Of a stretch of DNA of 54,411 nt, positions 1 through 7,970 are shown piece after piece. Position 1 is the stretch's first letter, and every line of letters begins with the position of its first letter. Source of the stretch: an uncultured Alphaproteobacteria bacterium (lineage in GTDB: Bacteria > Pseudomonadota > Alphaproteobacteria > RF32 > CAG-239); the NCBI GenBank assembly GCA_947588275.1, contig CANPYJ010000005.1:1-54411 (forward strand). Reading direction: 5' to 3'. The position numbers and the translations under genes were made by a program. The notes under the pieces are model-generated. The model had not been told where the DNA came from. It ran no database searches and saw only the letters and a list, made by a program, of their open reading frames with translations.

Positions 1-141
1 CTAAACATCACGCCGGACACACCGGTAGATCTTTCGGAAGATGGTATTTTGATGGTCTTTATTAAGGCAATCATACGACATGAGAACGGCATACAACCAT
101 ACTCTAATGAAACTCTCTTGAAAGGAATACGAATGTCATGA
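1..141 (+). CDS. C-terminal part of a phage structural lysozyme / P5-like muramidase (truncated by window start)
   Basis: Frame 1 is open from base 1 to TGA 139-141: ...MVFIKAIIRHENGIQPYSNETLLKGIRMS*, resembling the C-terminus of P5-like phage lysozymes. It overlaps the next ATG (ATGA). Confidence 0.55.
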   Translation, partial: LNITPDTPVDLSEDGILMVFIKAIIRHENGIQPYSNETLLKGIRMS

Positions 142-356
142 AAAAGCGGCTTTGGATCCCGGTCCTCGGGTGGATTCTGTGTTACGGGTTCCTCCATAAC
201 TGTTTGATCGCACCTATAACGGGTCTTCCGGTAGTGGACTGGGAGTATTTATTAACGGCCATGGGCATTTTACTCGGTGTAAGTGGCGCACGAGATATTG
301 GATTAAAGGAAAGGCAAAAACAAGATGTTGAACAGAATAACAAAACTTTGGAATAA
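138..356 (+). CDS. phage holin-like protein (3TM family-like)
   Basis: 72 aa, hydrophobic segments, GWILCYGFLHNCLIAPITG motif typical of 3TM holins; directly after the lysozyme end. Confidence 0.6.
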   Translation: MKKRLWIPVLGWILCYGFLHNCLIAPITGLPVVDWEYLLTAMGILLGVSGARDIGLKERQKQDVEQNNKTLE

Positions 357-546
357 GGGTAAATACTGGATAATCGCCGGAGCGGTGGCCGTCTTATATA
401 TGCTCGGCTATCGGCACGGCAAGGAAAAAGAACAAGTTAAAGTAATGAAAGGAACGGTGGACAATGTTAAAACAGCTAAAAAAAGTCGGGACAGCCTGGC
501 TGATCCTGAGCGCGCTAAGCGGTTGCACAACAAATATAAACGGTGA
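325..546 (+). CDS. Rz-like i-spanin candidate
   Basis: Single N-terminal TM (YWIIAGAVAVLYMLGY) followed by a charged tail; overlaps the holin end and the next lipoprotein ORF, as in Rz/Rz1 pairs. Confidence 0.5.
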   Translation: MLNRITKLWNKGKYWIIAGAVAVLYMLGYRHGKEKEQVKVMKGTVDNVKTAKKSRDSLADPERAKRLHNKYKR

Positions 547-658
547 TTTTTGCCTTTTATACGAACCGGTGTATGCAGATTATGAGCACGACACCCCCGA
601 AACTGTCCGTCAAATTGATAGAAACAATGTGGTTTACGATGATTTATGTACAAGATGA
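464..658 (+). CDS. Rz1-like o-spanin lipoprotein candidate
   Basis: Lipobox-like LILSALSGC near the N-terminus; overlaps the i-spanin ORF in another frame; CLLYEPVYADYEHDTPETVRQIDRNN resembles small phage lipoproteins. Confidence 0.5.
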   Translation: MLKQLKKVGTAWLILSALSGCTTNINGDFCLLYEPVYADYEHDTPETVRQIDRNNVVYDDLCTR

Positions 659-666
659 AGCAGACT

Positions 667-698
667 CCGCAGGAACAAAAACCTGCGGGGCTCTTTTT
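667..698 (+). terminator. Rho-independent terminator after lysis cassette
   Basis: CCGCAGG-aacaaaaa-CCTGCGG followed by ggctcttttt. Confidence 0.75.
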
Positions 699-2433
699 AA
701 TCAAGTTCTTTTAAATAATCGTTTACCATATCTGTCAAAAGTTGACGCCGTTTTGCTATAAATTCAGGATATTTACTTATATTCCAAAGGCTTTGATCTG
801 TTGGAATACAATGCTTTTTGAAGTTTTCTTCGCCTTTTTTGACAAGAACTTCTGGCAGATATACAGCTGGATCATCATTTTTAATCAAAACATTCGTGCG
901 TTTTACAATAAAGGTTTGGTTAGCAATGTCATTTATTTGATCACGCTCGTATTTTCCTTTTAAGAAATCCTGAGGGAATATATGGTGAAATTCAATTTGA
1001 TTGCGGTTTGCAACGTTATTCATGCTTAAAACTTGAGGTGTATTCCAGTCCAATGCGCCATTATGTCTCATGACTGTAAACATAGTTTTGAAAATGCCAC
1101 TGGCTGTGTTTTTATTTTCAAAATCTGTTGTATGGAAATCAAGTCTGCCGAATTGCATTTTAAGGTTATCCAATAACCCCTGTAAGTTATTGTTTTTGAT
1201 AGCATACAGATCTTGATCCAAAATTGTTTCAGATGAACCTCTTGAATAACGACCTTTTGCATTTGCAATGAGGAACCACTTTTTGATTATTTTTGCCTCG
1301 TTATCCGTAAGAATATTGTTTTTCATGTGGTACAAGAATGAAAGCGATACGATAAAGTACGGTGACGACAATGTCGCATCAGTTTCAAGACCAAACGTAT
1401 TTTTTAGCTCATCCAATGTATGTTCAAGAGCTTTTGTTACTTTCGGCCAAGCGCCTTCCAAATCCTCTTTTGTTAATGACGGCACAATCTTAAATTTTGA
1501 TTGCGATGTCAATATAGCAACAAGTGTTCTGACGATGATGCCTGTGCTGATATCCCAACCATGTTTTTCACAGTTTTCGGCTTCTTTATTGAATTTTATT
1601 AAGGCACCTTCGTTAATTCCCTCCGCTGTTTCAATAGTTGGCCATTTGGCTGTAATTTGCGCTAAAGCCAAATCAGAACCTTTTAGTTTTGTGCCGGCAG
1701 AGTTTACGCGCACAAAAATTTCAGTGACTTCTTCATATGACATACCTGCAGGAAGAGTTTTTACTTGGAAGTCGTAATTTTCTATATTTTTGAGAGCTGT
1801 AAAACGATCCATATATTTCTTTAAACGTTGCTCTCCTTCAGGGGTTTTAATGTCGCCGGCTCTTTGCATAATGTCGGTAACCGATACTTTATTAGCAAAA
1901 ACACCTGCAACAGAAATCCAATTTTGTTGGCTTTTTACAAGCGGGTTTTCAACCACAAAAGCACGACGATTTAAATCATCAAGACGGCTTTTATTTTCTT
2001 CCTCATCTGAAGTAATCTTGATATCATCATCTTCTTCAAACTCTGTTTTATTATCATCATCAGTAGCAACTTTTGTATTTTCCAATTTATCTGGGTGATC
2101 AAGATTAAAATAGATATCAATGGCACGTTTTCTTCCACGTACATTGACAGGCTCGCCGCAAAGGATTGCTTTGAGAGAGGTCAAGCGTTGTTGGCCATCT
2201 AATAACAGATAGTAGGACTCATATTTCGTGTCATCCTGAGAAACCGCAAAATCACGTGTCGGAACCTTTTGTGTTGTTTCCCATCTTAAAATGGTACCAG
2301 TCGGATATTTTCTATACAGAGAATCAAGTAAATCTCTTACTTGTGTAGACTTCCAAACATATGCACGTTGCATTTCCGGAAGACGCATTCTGTTGGATTT
2401 AATTTCATCAATAAGAGTTCTAATTTCAGTCAT
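697..2433 (-). CDS. DUF262 domain protein with HNH-like C-terminus (GmrSD-like)
   Basis: 578 aa; N-terminal LPEMQRAYVWKSTQVRDLLDSLYRKYPTGTILRWE and LLLDGQQRLTSL (DUF262 ParB-like); C-terminal NQIEFHHIFPQDFL (HNH/DUF1524-like). Confidence 0.8.
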   Translation of the reverse strand: MTEIRTLIDEIKSNRMRLPEMQRAYVWKSTQVRDLLDSLYRKYPTGTILRWETTQKVPTRDFAVSQDDTKYESYYLLLDGQQRLTSLKAILCGEPVNVRGRKRAIDIYFNLDHPDKLENTKVATDDDNKTEFEEDDDIKITSDEEENKSRLDDLNRRAFVVENPLVKSQQNWISVAGVFANKVSVTDIMQRAGDIKTPEGEQRLKKYMDRFTALKNIENYDFQVKTLPAGMSYEEVTEIFVRVNSAGTKLKGSDLALAQITAKWPTIETAEGINEGALIKFNKEAENCEKHGWDISTGIIVRTLVAILTSQSKFKIVPSLTKEDLEGAWPKVTKALEHTLDELKNTFGLETDATLSSPYFIVSLSFLYHMKNNILTDNEAKIIKKWFLIANAKGRYSRGSSETILDQDLYAIKNNNLQGLLDNLKMQFGRLDFHTTDFENKNTASGIFKTMFTVMRHNGALDWNTPQVLSMNNVANRNQIEFHHIFPQDFLKGKYERDQINDIANQTFIVKRTNVLIKNDDPAVYLPEVLVKKGEENFKKHCIPTDQSLWNISKYPEFIAKRRQLLTDMVNDYLKELD

Positions 2434-2449
2434 TTTACATCCTTAAATA

Positions 2450-2950
2450 CTATTTTTTATTAGCATAATGCTTTTTAAAAAGTTCGACAGCTTGTTCTGT
2501 CATTTCTTTTACATCATAGCCTGAAGATATTATATTGCTTGAAATAATTCCTTCTTCGCTTGGGGCTGTCGCTATTTTTTGAAATCTCACGGTAATTTCT
2601 TCTAATACTTCTTTCTCAGCATCTGGTGCATAATTTACTAATAAGGATGCTTGACATACCTTGCTACCCTTAAAATCTTCGTATAATTTAACTTTCATTA
2701 ATTCTGGAATAGTGTTGTATTCCATCACGCCTTGAACATCAACTACTTTTACAGGATGTTGTTCAGCACGCTTGTCAGCTTTAATAAGGGCTTTGTTTAT
2801 CCAGTTAGTATAAGTATCTTTCAACGAATCTTGATTATATCCACAATGTATAACATCCTCATTTTGTTGGATATTACTTCTTTCTCCGAAGAAAAAACCT
2901 ACAAATAGAGACAATACTGCTAATGCAATTATACTCGCTGTATTTTTCAT
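2450..2950 (-). CDS. hypothetical membrane-anchored/secreted protein
   Basis: 166 aa with N-terminal hydrophobic segment IIALAVLSLFVGFFFG; 17 bp from the DUF262 gene, same strand. Confidence 0.6.
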   Translation of the reverse strand: MKNTASIIALAVLSLFVGFFFGERSNIQQNEDVIHCGYNQDSLKDTYTNWINKALIKADKRAEQHPVKVVDVQGVMEYNTIPELMKVKLYEDFKGSKVCQASLLVNYAPDAEKEVLEEITVRFQKIATAPSEEGIISSNIISSGYDVKEMTEQAVELFKKHYANKK

Positions 2951-3044
2951 TTAAAGCCCCTTTCGTTTATATAAATAAAATTTTTCACAGTATATCCGTT
3001 GATGATTTAAAATTCAATAACACAATTTTATATTTCATCATGAT

Positions 3045-3641
3045 TTAAATTTTTATCTGTTTTATAAACTCTCTTAATGTATCCCGGTCTACGTGCAATT
3101 GTTTCGCTATTTTGGTTTTACTAATGCCTTTATTCAATAAAGTTTTGATAACATTTTCTTTTCCAGTTAATTTTAGTTGCTTGTTTTTTGTACCTAAAGG
3201 TCTTCCCAAAGTTTTTCCTGCAGCACGACGTGCAGCTAGAGCTTCTTTTGTACGCTGAGAAATCATCTTACGTTCAATTTCTGCAGATAATCCGAATGCA
3301 AATGCTAATACTTTGCTTGAAATGTCATCTCCAAGTTTATAATTGTCTTTAATAGTCCACACGCGTGCATCAGTATCCAATAATTTATTCAGCATTCCCA
3401 TCACCTGTAACAAATTTCTACCTAATCTAGATAGCTCACTTGCAATTATAAGATCATCTTTTTTTATTTTTTTTATTAACTTTCCTAATTTTCGTTTATT
3501 TAAATCGGCGGTTGAACTTATTGTTTCCTCTATCCATTCATCGATATAAAGGTTATTTCTTTTACAAAATTCCTCTATTTCATAATGTTGATTTTCTGTA
3601 GTTTGCTTATCTGTTGAAACGCGAATATATCCGTATATCAT
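3045..3641 (-). CDS. serine site-specific recombinase (resolvase/invertase, Mpi/Hin-like)
   Basis: MIYGYIRVSTDKQ (catalytic Ser), ELSRLGRNLLQV, AEIERKMISQRTKEAL, C-terminal HTH ISKTKIAKQLHVDRDTL. Confidence 0.9.
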   Translation of the reverse strand: MIYGYIRVSTDKQTTENQHYEIEEFCKRNNLYIDEWIEETISSTADLNKRKLGKLIKKIKKDDLIIASELSRLGRNLLQVMGMLNKLLDTDARVWTIKDNYKLGDDISSKVLAFAFGLSAEIERKMISQRTKEALAARRAAGKTLGRPLGTKNKQLKLTGKENVIKTLLNKGISKTKIAKQLHVDRDTLREFIKQIKI

Positions 3642-3686
3642 TTTGTATTCCTTTCTTTAAACTGTATGATAAATCTGCGGTATAAT

Positions 3687-3763
3687 AACGGTCGTATAAA
3701 TTCCGCAGAAACACCGTTTAAAATTCCGGATACATGGATGTGGGTAAAATTAGGAGATATTGC
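3687..3763 (+). repeat. outer inverted repeat IR1, left copy (77 bp)
   Basis: Exact reverse complement of 6259-6335, aligned by eye base by base. Confidence 0.93.
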
Positions 3764-4163
3764 GGATCTATATACAGGTGATAGTATTCCTGAATTAGTA
3801 AAAACAACAAAATATACGAATATAGAAACTGGCTATGATTACATTGGAACTAAAGATGTTGGTTTTGACAATATGATAGCGTATAATAATGGTGTAAAAA
3901 TTCCTTATGATGAAAAAGGATTTAAATATGCTTATGACACATCAATTTTACTTTGTATTGAAGGTGGCAGTGCTGGTAGAAAAATTGGAAAATTAAAAAC
4001 AAAAGTTTGTTTCGGCAATAAATTGTGCGCGATAACACCTTTCGGCTTTGATAACTCTTATTTGTATTATTTTTTACAGTCAGATTTTTTCCGCTTCATG
4101 TTTAATGAGCAAAATAGCGGTATCATTGGTGGAGTAAGTATAAAAAAGATGTTTGAGCTTTCT

Positions 4164-4505
4164 ATTCCTTTACCACCGTTGGCAGAACAAAAACGGATAG
4201 TAGAGAAGATAGAGGAATTGGAACCACTGATTAATCGGTATGGAAAAGCGTCGGAAGAATTGGCTCGTATAAAATCCGCATTTCCGGAAGATTTAAGAAA
4301 TTCTATTTTACAACAGGCTGTTGAGGGAAAATTAGTGCCACAAAACCCTGCAGACGAGCCCGCTGGCGAACTATTGAAACGAATTAAACAAGAGCGCCAA
4401 CAGCAAATTAAAGAAGGAAAAATTAAGCCGTCTAAATTGCCGAAATCAAACGAGCCTTTAAATCCCGCAGATATGCCATTTAAAATACCTGATTCCTGGA
4501 TATGG
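4164..4505 (+). repeat. inner inverted repeat IR2, left copy (342 bp)
   Basis: Reverse complement of 5517-5858 with one mismatch seen (aagCcgtct vs aagCTgtct); encodes the central conserved region. Confidence 0.92.
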
Positions 4506-5003
4506 CAAAGATTAGACAATGTAGGAATATACAAGAAAGGACCTTTTGGAAGTTCGCTAACGAAGGGTATATTTGTTGAAAAATCTGATAATACAGTGAA
4601 AGTTTACGAACAGAAAAATGCAATATATAAAGATGAAAAGTTGGGTAATTACTATATTACAAATGATTATTTTGAACAAAAGATGAAAGGATTTGAAGTT
4701 TTTCCAGGTGATATTATTGTTAGTTGTGCAGGAACAATAGGAGAAACCTTTGTTCTGCCTGATAACATGGAAAAAGGCATTATAAACCAAGCTTTGATGA
4801 AAATAAAAATTAGCAACTATATATATGTTCCTTATTTTCTTGTATATTTTGATTTTATAATTAAAGAAACATCTTCCAATCAAAGTAAAGGTTCGGCTAT
4901 AAAAAATATTCCACCATTTGATATTTTTAAGCAACTGCCAATTCCCATACCACCATTGACGGAGCAAAAGCGGATAGTCAAAAAAATAAAGGACTTAGAC
5001 CTG

Positions 5004-6497
5004 TTAATTAATAATTTGTTCGAGCTTATTGCTTGAATCCATTAAATTTTCAACCTTTTTCACGATTTTTTTCTGTTCATTATATGGTGGCATAGGAAAG
5101 GGATATGTCGCAAAAATATCACTTGGAACACGCTGTTGTCCTGCCGTTCCGGTCATATTATTGCTTGCATATTTCATAAAAAAAGGACTTTTAAGATAAA
5201 TTAACACATAGTAAGGATTTATATTAATGCCTCTAAATACATGCAATTCCGTTGTTCCTGCTCCATAACCATTAAACAAATTATGTAAAACAGACGATTT
5301 TTTATTTTCAAAACAAGGTGTTATTTTTGCCATAATTACATCACCATCTTTTAGATGTGTGTAGCCAGATTTTACATCCTTCCATAATTTCTTTTCATCT
5401 ACATTTACAGAAACATTATATTTAGATGAAATTTTATCCATTGGAATAAAGGAAACTTCTAAATTATCTTCTATAACATTTCGTGGATTAATTAGACCGA
5501 TTTCTGACAGAGACGTCCATATCCAGGAATCAGGTATTTTAAATGGCATATCTGCGGGATTTAAAGGCTCGTTTGATTTCGGCAATTTAGACAGCTTAAT
5601 TTTTCCTTCTTTAATTTGCTGTTGGCGCTCTTGTTTAATTCGTTTCAATAGTTCGCCAGCGGGCTCGTCTGCAGGGTTTTGTGGCACTAATTTTCCCTCA
5701 ACAGCCTGTTGTAAAATAGAATTTCTTAAATCTTCCGGAAATGCGGATTTTATACGAGCCAATTCTTCCGACGCTTTTCCATACCGATTAATCAGTGGTT
5801 CCAATTCCTCTATCTTCTCTACTATCCGTTTTTGTTCTGCCAACGGTGGTAAAGGAATCATGAGATTATATAAACTAGATGAATTTAGCGTTTTTCCCTT
5901 AATCGCCTCTTTTGTATCCGTCGTCAATGTAGTTAAATAAGGCAGAACCTTATATAAATATTTAGTTGTATTTTTCTCTATATCTATAAAAGGGAAAATG
6001 GATACTATGGCCTCATTATGAAAAGCATCCATTCCTAATATCGAAACTTTACCTATAGTTAATTTAAAACTCATGAGCAAAGTACCTTGTCGCGAAATTC
6101 TATTCTTAAATACCTCTATATTGGCCTTTTCTGATACTCCTTCTTTTGTTGAATTAATTACTTCTCCATCTATCAAATCAGCAATAGATACCCAAGGATA
6201 ATTTTTTTCCCAATATTCAAAATCGTTGCGTGATGGTGTTTTTCCCATAGGAAAATCAGCAATATCTCCTAATTTTACCCACATCCATGTATCCGGAATT
6301 TTAAACGGTGTTTCTGCGGAATTTATACGACCGTTTTTTTTCTGCGATTTTATTTTTCCTTCTTTAATCAGCTTATTCTTTTCAGCTTGAATCCGCTCAT
6401 ACAGTAGGCTTGCCGGTTCGTCTGACGGATCTTGTGAAACGAGACGACCAGATATTGCGAGCTGCAGTATAGAATTTTTAAGATCAATTGCTTTCAT
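5004..6497 (-). CDS. hsdS: type I restriction-modification specificity subunit (expressed copy)
   Basis: 497 aa with full N-terminal region, two TRDs, and conserved PLPPLAEQKRIVEKIEEL / PPYNEQKKIVKKVENL; abuts hsdM. Confidence 0.93.
   Translation of the reverse strand: MKAIDLKNSILQLAISGRLVSQDPSDEPASLLYERIQAEKNKLIKEGKIKSQKKNGRINSAETPFKIPDTWMWVKLGDIADFPMGKTPSRNDFEYWEKNYPWVSIADLIDGEVINSTKEGVSEKANIEVFKNRISRQGTLLMSFKLTIGKVSILGMDAFHNEAIVSIFPFIDIEKNTTKYLYKVLPYLTTLTTDTKEAIKGKTLNSSSLYNLMIPLPPLAEQKRIVEKIEELEPLINRYGKASEELARIKSAFPEDLRNSILQQAVEGKLVPQNPADEPAGELLKRIKQERQQQIKEGKIKLSKLPKSNEPLNPADMPFKIPDSWIWTSLSEIGLINPRNVIEDNLEVSFIPMDKISSKYNVSVNVDEKKLWKDVKSGYTHLKDGDVIMAKITPCFENKKSSVLHNLFNGYGAGTTELHVFRGININPYYVLIYLKSPFFMKYASNNMTGTAGQQRVPSDIFATYPFPMPPYNEQKKIVKKVENLMDSSNKLEQIIN
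5517..5858 (-). repeat. inner inverted repeat IR2, right copy (342 bp)
   Basis: Reverse complement of 4164-4505; encodes PLPPLAEQKRIVEKIEELEPLINRYG...PFKIPDSWIW. Confidence 0.92.
6259..6335 (-). repeat. outer inverted repeat IR1, right copy (77 bp)
   Basis: Exact reverse complement of 3687-3763; lies at the start of TRD1 in hsdS. Confidence 0.93.
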
Positions 6498-7970
6498 TTA
6501 ATTTATTCCTAATATTTTTTTAATTTGAGTAATTACTTCCGACATTTCAGTTTCTAACGCGGCTTTTTGTTGTTCAAACTGTTCAAACAGCTCCTTTGGT
6601 TCCAGTATAACGTTTTCTATCGTTGGATAGCCGCAAAGATCTAAATTAAAATTCCTAGTTTTCAATTCTTCAAATGAATATTTTTTCGCTTTATCAAAGC
6701 CATCTTCTTGAATTTCTTGTCTATTATTCCACCATTCTCTAACAGGATCAAAGTGTTCTAGTTGCATCGGTTTTGTTTTATTAAAAGCTTTTATGCCCTC
6801 AGGCATGTCTAATCTATAGAACCATGTTTCTTTAGTTTGACCTTTTTTATCAAAGAACAGAAGGTTTGTATTAATGCTAGTGTATGGCGCAAAAACGCTT
6901 TTTGGTAATCTGATGACCGTATGTAAATTACATTTTGTGAGTAATTCTTCTTTAATGCGAGTTTTAGCACCACCTTCTCCGAATAGTGCGCCGTCAGGTA
7001 GAACCATAGCGCATCTTCCTGTATTTTTAAGCAGTTTAATAATAAGTACTAAAAACAGATCGGCTGTTTCTTTTGTCCTGACATGTGCCGGAAAATTAGA
7101 TTCTATTCCATCTTCTTCTTCGCCGCCAAATGGTGGATTAGTCAGAATTATATCTACCTTATCTTTTTCAGAATAATCACTTAATGGACGAGCCAAACTG
7201 CCGTTTATAAAGTGTTTAATATTTGGTGCGTCTATTCCGTGTAAAATCATATTTGTTGTACAAAGAATATATGGAAGCTGTTTCTTTTCCCAACCCATAA
7301 TACAGTCGTGTAGCGTATTAAAAGCTTGACCTGTTTTTAATTGAGGATTTAGATACTTAACGGCAGAAGCCAAAAATCCGCCAGTACCGCATGCTGGGTC
7401 TAAGATTTTCTCGCCTAATTTTGGAGCCGTCATTTCCACCATAAACTGAGTAACAGCACGTGGAGTATAGAACTCTCCAGAATGTTTATTATTTTGAAGG
7501 TCTTTTAATAATTGTTCATAAATATCCCCAAATAAATGTTTGTCGGTCCCTTTATTAAAATCAATTTCATCTATCTTATTGATAACCTGACGAAGTAATT
7601 GTCCAGATTTCATATAATTATGAGTATCTTCAAAAACAGATCGGACCATAGCAGCATTTGGATCAGAAATATCTAATTGTTTAAGTCCAGGGAACAGTTC
7701 TTTATTTACAAAATCTAGCAACTCTTCGCCAGTTATACCTTCATCATTCTCTGCCCATGAAGACCATTTTAATTTTTCGGGAATTGGAGATACGTAATCA
7801 TCGTTGATAAGAATATTTTCTTTTTCTCTATCGGAAAAGATTTTTAAAAATAGCATCCAAGTAAGTTGTCCCAGTCTTTGAGCATCGCCATCGACGCCAG
7901 GGTCTTTACGCATAATTTTTTGAATGGATTTTACAATTTGGCTTACATTTGACATTCTATTTGCCTCCAT
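6498..7970 (-). CDS. hsdM: type I restriction-modification methyltransferase subunit
   Basis: FYTPRAVTQFMVEMTAPKLGEKILDPACGTGGFL and NPPFGG (N6-adenine MTase motifs I and IV). Confidence 0.95.
   Translation of the reverse strand: MEANRMSNVSQIVKSIQKIMRKDPGVDGDAQRLGQLTWMLFLKIFSDREKENILINDDYVSPIPEKLKWSSWAENDEGITGEELLDFVNKELFPGLKQLDISDPNAAMVRSVFEDTHNYMKSGQLLRQVINKIDEIDFNKGTDKHLFGDIYEQLLKDLQNNKHSGEFYTPRAVTQFMVEMTAPKLGEKILDPACGTGGFLASAVKYLNPQLKTGQAFNTLHDCIMGWEKKQLPYILCTTNMILHGIDAPNIKHFINGSLARPLSDYSEKDKVDIILTNPPFGGEEEDGIESNFPAHVRTKETADLFLVLIIKLLKNTGRCAMVLPDGALFGEGGAKTRIKEELLTKCNLHTVIRLPKSVFAPYTSINTNLLFFDKKGQTKETWFYRLDMPEGIKAFNKTKPMQLEHFDPVREWWNNRQEIQEDGFDKAKKYSFEELKTRNFNLDLCGYPTIENVILEPKELFEQFEQQKAALETEMSEVITQIKKILGIN

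Larger units (their letters stand above)
3666..5036 (+). pseudogene. silent 5'-truncated hsdS cassette (two target recognition domains)
   Basis: Lacks the HsdS N-terminal region of the opposite copy, no obvious Shine-Dalgarno, starts 24 bp from the invertase start codon; contains HsdS conserved regions identical to the 5004-6497 gene. Confidence 0.8.

Noticed and set aside
3674-3709. tctgcgg...ccgcaga dyad spanning the left IR1 edge as the invertase site
   Set aside because: The left arm lies outside IR1 and is absent at the right IR1 copy, so it cannot be the shared crossover site.
3666-5036. Silent hsdS as an independently expressed second specificity gene
   Set aside because: Lacks the N-terminal conserved region and has no visible Shine-Dalgarno or room for a promoter next to the invertase start; better seen as a silent recombination cassette.
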